64,000 bases of DNA from Lolium rigidum (lineage: Eukaryota; Streptophyta; Magnoliopsida; Poales; Poaceae): the NCBI RefSeq assembly GCF_022539505.1, contig NC_061508.1, forward strand, positions 261,522,736-261,586,735, in the 5' to 3' direction. The notes under the pieces are model-generated. The model was not told where the DNA came from. It did not search any database and saw nothing but the letters and a program-made list of their open reading frames with translations. The position numbers and the translations under genes were made by a program. Positions 35,401 to 47,183 of this stretch are shown here, one piece after another (within the stretch, counting starts at the first letter, position 1; each line of letters starts with the position of its first letter).

Positions 35401-38100
35401 AGTCAATACTTTAGCCCATTTAAATTAGTTTCAAATCTTAGGTAATTCAAATCTATAGAGGTATCAGACACCTCATTTAAATCATCTTCTCAAGTTGTAT
35501 GAAGTAATGTGATGCCCTGGTTGCTTGGTCTCATAGTTGTCTCACTCAAAAATATTAAATGTCTGGCCATAGTAACATTTAAATTGTTCCAACAAATTAT
35601 TAAATCTTGATGGGAGTGTTTCTCCATTTAAATCTTGTCACCACCAATTCTAAAATGAGGTAGAGACTTGTCATTTAGGTCTCACATGAATTGTTGATGA
35701 TATTAAACCTTTACCATGCTAGGATTAAATTGTATGAGGTACTATACCTCATTTAAATCATTTTCTTAAATGATAAGTATGAAGAGGTTGACTTTGGTCA
35801 ACCTAGGTCATATATTATTCATAAGAGAAATTAAATCTTAATAAGATAATGAGAGGAAATTATTTCTCTAAGTAATTAAAAGTAACACCTTATTTAGTAT
35901 GAGAGGAAATTATTTTTCCTAAATAAGAAAACAACACATTTACCCACTTAATAGTAATGAGTGAAGCTAGTTCACTTGTGTAAATTATATGAGGTGTTTC
36001 ACTTCATTTAAATCTTGTCCCAAGTACTTTCATATGAAGTTTGAACCCCTAGTCAAATACTCTCACATGAAATACTTGAAGATTTTAAATCATAATAGGC
36101 ATTATTAAATGGTATGAGGTATCTCTACCTCATTTAAATCATTTTCTCAAATAATGATGATGAATGGTTGACTTAGGTCAACCTAAATTCATGTGTGATG
36201 GTTTGAGAAATTAAATCTTAAAGAAGATTCAATGAGAGGAAATTATTCCTCAAGAACTATATGGAAACTATCGTTTACATATAAAATGAGGGGAAATTAT
36301 TTTTCCTCAAAGCAAGACCACCAATGCACCAAATTGTATTAATTGTGTGAATAAAATAGTTTGTGTGAATATATGTGATGTTTGGAATAGCCAATGAATT
36401 GTTTGGTGATTGTATCCTCGTATTCGTATTTTAGGCGCTAGTACCGAGGAGTATCAAGAGGAGGGGGAAGTCTACTGTCAAGGAGAAGAAGACCACTTTG
36501 ATCACCTCAATTACCAAGGCAAGCTAACATTCTTGCAAGCTATTACCAAAGCAAGCTAACATTCTTGCAAGCTATTACCAATGCAAGCTAACATTCTTGC
36601 AAGTTATTACCAATGCAAGCTAGACTAATGCAAGTTATATTGTTGCAAGCTAATATTCTTGCAAAGTGCAAAGCTCTACTAGAGCCAGGCACACTCACCA
36701 ATTACTTTATGCTTCATGATCCCATCCCAAGTTTTATTCTTCCAAACTTTTACTTTGATTTTTATAACTTGCTTTTATAGTTAACTTTGGTCTAGAGATA
36801 GAGTACTACAAGAGTATCAAAGTTAGCCTAGAACAATGAAAGCTAGATAGCACCCCTCATGACTAGTTGCTAGTGCTAACAAGTAAAATTGACTACTCTA
36901 GATGGGAACTTGTGAAATGAAATGACTTTGAAAACCTTGGAATGATGAGTCATTCTATTGAAAGATTTTGAAGGTGAATATGACTGGTGAATGACATGGT
37001 GAACTTTACAAAAACTGATGGTTGGGTTCGGATGCGATACCATTCCAATTTTGGAAGTACCCCCACGATACCTGATTATGGGTAAGGGCTTAACTAGAAG
37101 TTTATGTATCTTAGTATGGGTTCCCTCTAAACAAGCGTCATCGGGGTTATGCCAAGGGCTGCCTCCAAAGAATATGGAATGATGTGATATGACGTGAAAA
37201 TGAGGTGAATGTCCGGCCCAAGCCCTGTGCAGTTCCCAGCCGACAGCTTTGTCTTCACCGGGAGGCCAAGCTCATGGGGAGAGGTGCCTATACTAGGGTA
37301 TGTAAGTGAAAGGTTATGGTTGGTAGTCCGCACACCGGAGTGTGGTAAATCAGGGCCGTTAACCCCGACGGATTATTGCAAATGTTGTGGCACAAGTGTA
37401 CGACCTCTCGCAGAGTGTAGATCTATTCGAATAGCCGTGTCCACGGTTACGGACGATTGGAAAGGCCATAACTGTTCCGTCATCAGACCATTTTCAAAAA
37501 TGTGACATATGACTTGTGACTTGAACTTGAAAGGTGAATGGTGACTTTGACTTGAATCACAACAGAGTTGTGGGAATGACACTAATGTTCCCACTTGAGT
37601 TAGTTAGCAAATGAAGAGGCTTTTACTAAATATTTGTGAACTAAAATTGGCTTTATGCAAAGAAACTTAGAGCTTAGAACCCCCTTACTATAGTTGATAG
37701 TGTTTACCTTAGTATTAGTTTGCGAGTACTTTAAAGTACTCATGGCTTTGTCCCTGGCTATTCAAATGGCCAGACTATGAAGAGGAACAGCAGTACGAGG
37801 AAGATGGACAGCAGGACGTCTACGACAACTAGGACCACTCCTAACGTCAACAGTTGCCTGTGGAACAGATGGACCATGACCGCTACTACTTCGCTTCCGC
37901 TATGTGTTTTGTAATAGGATCTCTAGATCCACTATGATGTATTAAGACTGGATCATGTGATCCGTTGTTGTAAGACGATTATGTGTTGTAATGAATGATG
38001 TGTTGTGATATCAATCTATTATGTCTCGCAAAAACAATATTCCTGGGATTGCGAGGAATGGCATAATAGGCATCCGGACTTAAAAATCCGGTTGTTGACA
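32450..38100 (+). repeat. Tekay-2 5' LTR
   Basis: It runs from TGTAACAACCC to GTTGTTGACA. It contains a TATA box (TATAAAAGG, about 34534-34542) next to GC-rich transcribed-looking sequence, which recurs at 42395. It also holds many short inverted repeats and a 32-bp tandem array. GC-rich open stretches about 33.8-34.8 kb recur in diverged form in the other LTR and are not host genes. Confidence 0.9.
36511..36622 (+). repeat. 32-bp tandem repeat in Tekay-2 5' LTR
   Basis: Units starting TTACCAA and containing GCAAGCTAACATTCTTGCAA begin at 36511, 36543, 36575 and 36607 (partial). The same array with the same unit number is at 44476-44590 in the 3' LTR. Each unit holds the inverted pair CTTGCAAG. 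Confidence 0.85.
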
Positions 38101-38103
38101 AGT

Positions 38104-38116
38104 TGGTATCGTAGCC
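38104..38116 (+). other. Tekay-2 primer binding site (tRNA-Met-like)
   Basis: TGGTATCGTAGCC lies three bases after the 5' LTR. It matches the tRNA-Met type site TGGTATCAGAGC of Tekay-1 for seven bases and then diverges. Confidence 0.7.
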
Positions 38117-38334
38117 ATTGTTTGACCTTAGGAGACCCTAGTTAGAATGGACGTCTGAAAAACTTAGTTTCAAAAACCAATGAAGTGCATATTTGTGAAA
38201 ACTTGTTCTTACCCTTATCCTTGAGATCCTCTTTCAAAAAGATGAGAAATCTATACTCTACTTTCTTTGCAAGCCTACATAAAATTTTGCACACCTGACT
38301 ACTTCTCTAATTTACTCCTCCTCTTTGTTCACAG

Positions 38335-38808
38335 ATGAAGTACCAATGGGAGTCCTATCAGCTTGGTTTCGGAGGCGACCTAAGGTTCGAAAAGGAGTTG
38401 AAGCAACTAGTGGACTATCTAGGACACCCGTATCCCGAGTTCTTCGGAATACCCCTCAAGGCTCAGTTAGGAGAACCACCTCTGTGGGACGTTTCTACTG
38501 ATCTACGAAGGAAGCTTGATGCCCCGGTATGGGAAACCATATGGTTTTCTGTAACGGGAAACACTTGGAAGGAAGGACTAGTCAAAGCTATGCAAGAAGC
38601 AATTTCCCGTCTGTGTGGACAAAATGAGGACAAGATCAAGAACACTCGTTTCATCTACTACCCAAGACATGACTCCATGGGAAGACCAATGATCATGCCC
38701 CCACCCCCGGAGATGAACCCCTATGTAGCACCTCAGGACTTCAGGCAGTACAAAACCCGCAGGGATTTGGACAACGCCCTCACCCTTCGCCAAGCACCTC
38801 AACCGTGA
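38335..38808 (+). CDS. Accessory ORF upstream of gag in Tekay-2
   Basis: A complete 157-residue frame lies between the primer site and gag. It begins MKYQWESYQLGFGGDL and includes LKQLVDYLGHPYPEFFGIPL, TWKEGLVKAMQEAISRLC, TRFIYYPRHDSMGRPM and a proline-rich end. Position, length of the core and the spacing of hydrophobic and Pro-Met features match the first half of the Tekay-1 ORF at 12620, although identity is low. It has no gag, zinc-knuckle or enzymatic motif that I can name. It is the only frame in Tekay-2 without an internal stop, which hints at constraint or youth. Function unknown. Confidence 0.6.
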   Translation: MKYQWESYQLGFGGDLRFEKELKQLVDYLGHPYPEFFGIPLKAQLGEPPLWDVSTDLRRKLDAPVWETIWFSVTGNTWKEGLVKAMQEAISRLCGQNEDKIKNTRFIYYPRHDSMGRPMIMPPPPEMNPYVAPQDFRQYKTRRDLDNALTLRQAPQP

Positions 38809-39078
38809 AGACGAAGAATTCCCCCCTGAAGAGTAGTATCATTAAAGCACTTGAGTAGGTGTGAGTTGTATTAGGATCCCTTTGTATCGTAGAGCGATGA
38901 ATGGTTCTTCAAACCAACGGTGTGTTAGAATTGTAATGTGTGATGTTTGGTATGAATAAAAAAGTGTTGTTGGTTTTTACCCCCTCAACACTACTCAAGT
39001 TTTGAAACTTTTTGAACTTTGAACCAAACAAACCATAGAAATTTCCCTCTTATCTTATCATCTACCTCAAATATTCAG

Positions 39079-40221
39079 ATGGCCCCACCAACCCGCAGCG
39101 CCAACCAGGATGCAATGATGCAGATGCTGCAGATGATGATGGCAGACTGAGAAGTCGAAAGAGCTGAGCGCCAAGCCAACATCGCTGCACTGCAACAGAT
39201 AGCCCAGAACAATCAAGGCCATGGAAACCACGATCACCCAGGATCGAAGCTAAAGAACTTCCAGAACACCAACCCTCCAATATTCAACAAGACTGAAGAA
39301 CCCCTAGATGCTGATGACTGGCTCCAGACAATGGAGAACAACCTCGAAGTTGCGGGAGTTGAAGCCGCAGAGAAAGTGCTGTTTGCCACGCACTACTTAG
39401 CAGGACCCGCAAGAGCCTGGTGGACCAGCACCCGTGCCATGAATGGAGGACAGATGATGACCTGGGAAGACTTCAAGCTGAAGTTTAGCAAGTACCACGT
39501 GCCCCAAGGACTGATCAAAAAGATGAGAGACGAGTTCCGCGAACTCAAGCAAGGAAAAATGTCCGTGGTGGAATACCGCGATAGATTTCTAACTCTGTCA
39601 AGGTACGCCCCGGATGCGACCGACACCAACGAGAAGAGGAAGGAGAGATTTCTGAACGGACTGCATGATGAAATGCAAACTGTGTTAGTGAACATTCCGT
39701 TCGCTGACTTGGAAGCCCTTGTAGACTCAGCCATACAGATGGAAGGAAAGCTACATCAAGCCAATGAGAACCGCAAGCGCAGAATGATGAACCAGAATGG
39801 ACCCCACCATACCCAGAAGTATCGCAACAACTCCTCTGGAGGATTCACCCCCAGAAACAACAGGCCACCTGCTCAGACTTATCGCCCCAACTACGCCAAC
39901 AACAACGGAGGACCCCCGAAGCCCGGAGGTAACAACAACAACACCAACACTGGCCCGAGGACTGGAAGCAATGCCATCCCCGTCACCCCGAAGGACAAGT
40001 CAACTGTAAACTGCTATGAATGTGGAGTTGTGGGTCACTACTCCAATGAGTGCCCCAAGAAGCTTGCAAAGATTGCCACCAATACCGCAGCCCCTGCTCA
40101 GCAACAGCGCCGCTTTGCCGGAAGAAGGAATCAGAACAACAACAACGGCCGTCTCTACCACATGACTGCCACTGAAGCTCAGGAAGCACCTCAGGCCATA
40201 CCAAGTATGTTCTCATGTTAA
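39079..40221 (+). pseudogene. Tekay-2 gag with one zinc knuckle and an early stop
   Basis: From ATG 39079 (MAPPTRSANQDAMMQ) the frame meets TGA at codon 24 (39148-39150) and then continues open to TAA 40219-40221. It has the gag core (EEPLDADDWLQTMENNLEV, YLAGPARAWWTS, MTWEDFKLKFSKYHVP, RFLNGLHDEM) and a single CCHC knuckle (CYECGVVGHYSNEC), followed by a basic N-rich tail. The early stop is one transition away from CGA. Downstream ATGs (such as 39331) could give a shortened Gag. The polypurine tract follows 60 bases after the stop. Confidence 0.88.
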
Positions 40222-40283
40222 TCAATTTCTCAATCTCTCTTAGGAACCTAACTTTTCTTAAAATCTCGGGACGAGATTTGTTT

Positions 40284-40295
40284 AAGGGGGAAGGG
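40284..40295 (+). other. Tekay-2 polypurine tract
   Basis: AAGGGGGAAGGG lies two bases before the TGT of the 3' LTR at 40298, matching the Tekay-1 tract. Confidence 0.8.
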
Positions 40296-40297
40296 TT

Positions 40298-43200
40298 TGT
40301 AACAACCCAAAAATTTCAAAACAAACAAAATGAATTTCCCTAGTTCCAAATTTTGGAACCAACAAAAACTTTTATTAAAATAAGATTGATACATAGAGAT
40401 CTTGTTTGATTCTTGTGCTATTGCCATGATTGCTTGTTATTAGTATTGGAAATGATCTTAAACCCTAAACCTCACCCCTCTTTTTCATCACCCTAGTGAA
40501 AATAAAATAAAAGGAAATTAAATAAGAAAAAGGTATATGTGCCTATGGCTATTTTTATAAATCTTTACCTTAAACCTTTCCACTTTATTTAGAGAATTGG
40601 AAAAGCTTCATACACCTTACCTAGTACTTATCAAACCAAATCCAAGTGGTTTCCAAAGAAAATAAAAAGAAACTAAAAATGCCATAGAGGCATATGAGAG
40701 TAAAATAGCAAATTTGTGAATTTGAGAAGATTGACCCTAGGACTTGTTGTGAATGGTTGGATCACTTCCATATACCATTTCAACACTCAACAACACCATT
40801 TGGGTCAAGCAAAGTCAAATTAAAAAAAATCAAATGCAACATATGCATAGAAGCATATGTGACACATAGCCATTTCACCAAAATTTGACCTATGACTCTA
40901 AACCTTGACCAAATGATGTGAGACCATCTCCAAACCTAATATAACACTAAATTGACCCTAACCCATGCCCAAGTAAAGCAAGGGGAAACAATTTACAAAA
41001 ATAATAAAATTTGAACCTCACCTCTTATGTGTTATGGCCAATTTTGCAAATCTTTGATCAAGACCTTTTGAAATGGATTCAATGGTTTGAAAATGTTTCT
41101 AAACTAATAAGAATCACATTAGAGTCAACAAAAGTCAACTCAAATGGGGAAAAATCAAATAGGGAGAAAATCCCCAAAATTCACTCACATACACTTAGCC
41201 AAATTTGCAAATCTTCCACCAAGGCCACCATTGCTTGATCTATTGTTTGTAAAACTCTTAGATATGATAAACAAACACAATTGCATCAAAGAAACCAAAA
41301 TCAAATCAAAGAAAAATTCAAAACTATCACACATATGATAATGGTCATATGTCACATTTATAATTTCTTCACCACTTTGCACCCTTTTATCTTCTGGTTC
41401 CTAAACAAAACTTGGTAAACTATGACCATGTCATCCAAGACCATATGAAGTTGAACAACTTTCATGTTGACCACCATACCTAATGTTGACCAGGTTGACC
41501 AGAATGATTTTGACAAGTGGAGACTTTGAAACTATGTGAAGATGACCCACTTTTTGAAAACTTGCAAAACAACACCAAATTGACCCCCACCACCACCATT
41601 CCATCTCTATGAATATATTAATGAGATCCACCAAAGGAATTTCCAAATTTTGAAAACTTTTCTCTTGCGGCCATTTTCACAAACACCTTGTGGGCAGCAC
41701 CTATTTTTGTGCCCATGCTAGTATTCTGGTTGGACCAAGTCCACCTCTGGCCCTTCTCTGCTGCCCTGGAGCATCCCCTCACCCCTCAGGACCAGTGCCA
41801 GCACCTGCCAGCCCTCCACTTGCTCACCATGACCAAAACCCAAACCATGCCGGCCACCTTGTCACTCCACATGCTCACCCCCTCTCCTCTCCCATCCAAG
41901 CCACTCCACCATGTCTCTGAGCTTGCCTGGACATTGCTGATGCTGACCCTGCACGCCCTTGACCGAGATGGCGTCGACACTGCCCAGACCACGCGCGCCC
42001 AGACGTGCCCAGCACCTGCCAGGATCGGCATGGACGCGCGCCAGGACGCCTCTGGACGCGTCAGAGCATCGCCATGCCCCGTCGCCTCACGCCTCCCCTC
42101 GCTCTCCCCAGGCACAAGTCGCTTCGCCACGATGCCCTCTACCTCCCAGACACCGCCGCTTGGCCACGGACCCGTTGTAGACGATGCAATCATCCACGAC
42201 TTTCCGCCACAGTACTGCCCTGCCGCGAGGATGATGACGACGCTCCTGTCCCTCCCCTGACCTCGCATGGATGCACGTCGTGCTCACCGTGACACAAGGA
42301 ACACGCTACGCCCATTCCTTACCCCTTCGTCACCTTGGAACGACGACCTCGTCATCGACGACCTGCTCCGCACCCCTCGGCCTCGACCGCCAGCTATAAA
42401 AGGAGTGCGCCCCTGCCTCAATATTCCACACCATCTCGCTCCCCTACCTCTCCTGAATCTCCTCGACCTCTTCCCCTCTTCGATTACACCCCACCTCGCC
42501 GGAATTTCACCGGAGACCGCCGCCGCAGTAGCTTGACGGAGGAGAAGCTCCCGGCCACCACAGCCGCTCCCTCGACCCTCCTTCGACTCGTCGTCATCGA
42601 CAACGTCGATTGCCCGCCTCGCCGGCCTCGCTGGACACCGGTAAGCCCCTCACCGCGACCCCTCTGCCGCCGGTAGGGTTTGGACCTCGCCGGAGCTCGT
42701 CGACGATGAGGACAAACCCTGGCCGTCCGATCTCCTTAAATCCCACGGCCCCCATTCACGTACCGGTTCGGTGTTTTTAAAACAAACTGACAGTGGACCC
42801 CACTGTCAGGCGGCCCGCCCGCATCGCCAGCATAGCTGGGCCGGCCCAATTAGTTTCCCGCGCGTCTGTTTAGTTTGAATTCGTTAAATTTAATTTAACT
42901 CAAATTTGAATACTGGTGCTGTGTTCAAAATTTAATAGATCCAAATCTACTGAGCCAAATTTGATAAATTATATATGGTTGGAAAGCCTGTGAAATTATC
43001 TATCCAGCTACACTGGATTCAAACCTAGACCTGTTATAGAATTAAAGTGGGAAAATAAACAAGACAGAGACTTTTCTGCCTTAGAATAATTATTAAAAAT
43101 CAACCCTTTTGAATTTTGAGTTGATTCCAACTCTCATAATTCACATTTCAAATACTTTAATTGTTTATATAAAAATATGATATAGGTACTGTGTATGATC

Positions 43201-46058
43201 ATGGGTTAGAATCAAATAATGGCTATGTAGCCATTACTAGCCCATTTAAATTATTTCCAAATTTAAGATTTTAAATCTATGAGGTGTAGCACCTCATTTA
43301 AATCATTCTCCCAAGTGATATGAAGTAATGTGTTGACCCTTAAATGCTTAGGTTCATGCTTGCTCACTGGTAGAATTTAAATCAACATAGTATTTAAATT
43401 GCATTCGTTATTTAAATCACATGAGATGATGAATCTCAATTAAATCACTTTCCTCAAATAATAAATGTGAAGTGTTGACCTTGGTCAACATGGTATCATT
43501 CCTGTTATTTGAGAATATTAAATCACCTCAATAGTAGCATTTAAATTGTTCCAACTAATTATTAAATCATATGGGAAGTATCCCTCTCACTTAAATCCTT
43601 GTCTCAAGTAATTCTACATGGGGTAGAGACTCTGGTCATTTAGGTCTCGTATGAATTGTTGATGATATTAAACCTTTACCATGCTAGGATTAAATTGTAT
43701 GAGGTACTATACCTCATTTAAATCATTTTCTTAAATGATAAGTATGAAGAGGTTGACTTTGGTCAACCTAGGTCATATATTATTCATAAGAGAAATTAAA
43801 TCTTAATAAGATAATGAGAGGAAATTATTTCTCTAAGTAATTAAAAGTAACACCTTATTTAGTATGAGAGGAAATTATTTTTCCTAAATAAGAAAACAAC
43901 ACATTTACCCACTTAATAGTAATGAGTGAAGCTAGTTCACTTGTGTAAATTATATGAGGTGTTTCACTTCATTTAAATCTTGTCCCAAGTACTTTCATAT
44001 GAAGTTTGAACCCCTGGTCAAATACTCTCACATGAAATACTTGAAGATTTTAAATCATAATAGGCATTATTAAATGGTATGAGGTATCTCTACCTCATTT
44101 AAATCATTTTCTCAAATAATGATGATGAATGGTTGACTTAGGTCAACCTAAATTCATGTGTGATGGTTTGAGAAATTAAATCTTAAAGAAGATTCAATGA
44201 GAGGAAATTATTCCTCAAGAACTATATGGAAACTATCGTTTACATATAAAATGAGGGGAAATTATTTGTCCTCAAAGCAAGACCACCAATGCACCAAATT
44301 GTATTAATTGCGTGAATAAAATAGTTTGTGTGAATATATGTGATGTTTGGAATAGCCAATGAATTGTTTGGTGATTGTATCCTCGTATTCGTATTTTAGA
44401 CGGTAGTACCAAGGAGTATCAAGAGGAGGAGGAAGTCTACTGTCAAGGAGAAGAAGACCACTTTGATCACCTCAATCACCAAGGCAAGCTAACATTCTTG
44501 CAAGTTATTACCAATGCAAGCTAACATTCTTGCAAGCTATTACCAATGCAAGCTAACATTCTTGCAAGCTATTACCAATGCAAGCTAGACTAATGCAAGT
44601 TATATTGTTGCAAGCTAATATTCTTGTAAAGTGCAAAGCTCTACTAGAGCCAGGCACACTCACCAATTACTTTATGCTTCATGATCCCATCCCAAGTTTT
44701 ATTCTTCCAAACTTTTACTTTGATTTTTATAACTTGCTTTTATAGTTAACTTTGGTCTAGAGATAGAGTACTACAAGAGTATCAAAGTTAGCCTAGAACA
44801 ATGAAAGCTAGATAGCACCCCTCATGACTAGTTGCTAGTGCTAACAAGTAAAATTGACTACTCTAGATGGGAACTTGTGAAATGAAATGACTTTGAAAAC
44901 CTTGGAATGATGAGTCATTCTATTGAAAGATTTTGAAGGTGAATATGACTGGTGAATGACATGGTGAACTTTACAAAAACTGATGGTTGGGTTCGGATGC
45001 GATACCATTCCAATTTTGCAAGTACCCCCACGATACCTGATTATGGGTAAGGGCTTAACTAGTATCTTAGTATGGGTTCCCTCTAAACAAGCGTCATCGG
45101 GGTTATGCCAAGGGCTGCCTCCAAAGAATATGGAATGATGTGATATGACGTGAAAATGAGGTGAATGTCCGGCCCAAGCCCTGTGCAGTTCCCGTGCCGA
45201 CAGCTTGTCTTCACCGGGAGGCCAAGCTCATGGGGAGAGGTGCCTATACTAGGGTATGTAAGTGAAAGGTTATGGTTGGTAGTCCGCACACGGAGTGTGG
45301 TAAATCAGGGCCAGTTAACCCTGACGGATTATTGCAAATGTTGTGGCACAAGTGTACGACCTCTGCAGAGTGTAGATCTATTCGAATAGCCGTGTCCACG
45401 GTTACGGACGATTGGAAAGGCCATACTGTTCCGTCATCAGACCATTTTCAAAAATGTGACATATGACTTGTGACTTGAACTTGAAAGGTGAATGGTGACT
45501 TTAACTTGAATCACAACAGAGTTGTGGGAATGACACTAATGTTCCCACTTGAGTTAGTTAGCAAATGAAGAGGCTTTTACTAAATGTTTGTGAACTAAAA
45601 TTGGCTTTATGCAAAGAAACTTAGAGCTTAGAACCCCCTTACTATAGTTGATAGTGTTTACCTTAGTATTAGTTTGCGAGTACTTTAAAGTACTCATGGC
45701 TTTGTCCCTGGCTATTCAAATGGCCAGACTATGAAGAGGAACAAGCAAGTACGAGGAAGATGGACAGCAGGACGTCTACGACAACTAGGACCACTCCTAA
45801 CGTCAACAGTTGCCTGTGGAACAGATGGACCATGACCGCTACTACTTCGCTTCCGCTATGTGTTTTGTAATAGGATCTCTAGATCCACTATGATGTATTA
45901 AGACTGGATCATGTGATCCGTTGTTGTAAGACGATTATGTGTTGTAATGAATGATGTGTTGTGATATCAATCTATTATGTCTCGCAAAAACAATATTCCT
46001 GGGATTGCGAGGAATGGCATAATAGGCATCTGGACTTAAAAAAATCCGGGTGTTGACA
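40298..46058 (+). repeat. Tekay-2 3' LTR
   Basis: It starts TGTAACAACCC and ends GGTGTTGACA. A TATA box (TATAAAAGG) lies near 42395. From about 43656 it is almost identical to 35690-38100; before that point it matches the 5' LTR only moderately, with many substitutions and indels. Confidence 0.9.
44476..44590 (+). repeat. 32-bp tandem repeat in Tekay-2 3' LTR
   Basis: Counterpart of the array at 36511-36622, with the same unit and number of copies and a few base changes. Confidence 0.85.
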
Positions 46059-46508
46059 TAGAGGCCGAGGTTGCGGCCGTGATCGTGGTCGTGGCCGCGG
46101 CAGAGCTGCACGCTCGCCGTCGCTTGCGACGTCGTCGTCTTCATCGTCGGACCTGCAGGAGGAGGAGGAGCAATTGTTGTTCGAGTTTTTCGTCATCCTC
46201 AAGGGCGACCCACTCGGCATCCAGAAGCTACCGGAAAAGTTCGCCGACTTCATCGCCGGCAACAAGCCAGTTGCGCTGCATCTGCGGGATGCTGGTTGCG
46301 ACTGTTGCCGGTGGATGTGGTCTTTGATAGGCGCGACAAGATGTACCTCCACACCGGCTGGGAGAAGTTCACGCGCTACCACGACCTCGAAGCCGGATGC
46401 GTGCTCACATTCTCCTACCTTGGCGACGCGGATATGAGCGTCAAGGTGTTCGATGACACGCACTGTCGTCGGCACTACCACGGCGACAGCGATGAGGAGG
46501 ACGATTGA
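46059..46508 (+). pseudogene. B3 DNA-binding-domain protein, 5' lost and frameshifted
   Basis: The frame opens directly at the Tekay-2 end with an Arg-Gly-rich stretch, serines and EEEE. It enters a REM-type B3 domain: FEFFVILKGDPLGIQKLPEK, then FADFIAGNKPVALHLRDAGC. Near 46295-46310 the frame changes. The second half then reads VVFDRRDKMYLHTGWEKF, LEAGCVLTFSYLGDADMSVK and an acidic end (HGDSDEEDD) with TGA at 46506-46508. B3 domains bind DNA in plant transcription factors, in the nucleus. The whole domain is present but split by the frameshift, and the start codon is separated by the retrotransposon. It is most likely dead. I did not find introns. Confidence 0.75.
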
Positions 46509-47183
46509 ACACGCCGAGTGTTGTTTCTTCGCAGCGAAAATAGGCACAGAGGTTTCTGGATGTTCTTCCTCAAAAGGACCAACAAGGCTATCATCACCAG
46601 CTGGATTTTCCAGTTTGAGTGATTGGGAGTGCGTGGGAGTGTTCTTTCTTGGCAGCGAACACACGAAATTTGCGATGCCAACACTAGTTAGATTTCCCCA
46701 TTTTCCAATATTTTAACTATGTATTAGGTTGTGGAAACCATGTTCCAAACTATGTCTTAGTTTGTGTAAAACTATGTTCCCAATTATGTATTAGTTTGTG
46801 AAATATTCCTTCTCTCTATTGAAATAAAAATGAAAAAAACAGTATTTTAATATTAACGTTCCCCAAACGCGGCATGAATAAAACACGTCCTCCAAATGCT
46901 CGACCTGGCGCTGTTTGAGGAATGCGGCTGGAGATGCTTTTATTAGAAATAAGATTAAAAAGTCACTCATTAAAAAGTACATCATATTTTCTTGTTATAT
47001 TTAGATTACGTGGACGACACTAAGATAAAACAATCTTAGGTCATGCCCAATCTATGGTCACGTGGAATCAGGCCACACGTTGTCACTTCTCAGGCCTAGT
47101 ACTACGTATCACGGAGTAAACAACAGATAAACCAGTCGTGTCGTACGACACCTCGATCCATGGCTCCACTCTTGGCAGAAGTC
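46509..47183. other. B3 3' flank and spacer
   Basis: AT-rich sequence with a threefold phrase about 46720-46800 (CTATGT-TTAGTTTGTG variants). It also has a GCTGGAGATGCTTTTA motif near 46930 that resembles a DNA-transposon end. No gene was recognised. Confidence 0.35.

Larger units (their letters stand above)
32450..46058 (+). mobile_element. Tekay-2: gag-only long-LTR retrotransposon
   Basis: A 13.6-kb element has LTRs of 5,651 and 5,761 bp around only 2.2 kb of internal DNA: a tRNA-Met-like primer site, an accessory ORF, gag with a zinc knuckle and a polypurine tract. No protease, RT, RNase H or integrase is present, so it is non-autonomous and presumably used the enzymes of a Tekay relative. 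No 5-bp target duplication is seen (AGATG left, TAGAG right). The right halves of the LTRs are almost identical while the left halves are clearly diverged. Confidence 0.88.

Noticed and set aside
31500..46940. A single DNA transposon bounded by TGGAGATGCTC-type ends at about 31515 and 46930
   Set aside because: Both motifs read in the same orientation, so they cannot be the two inverted ends of one element.
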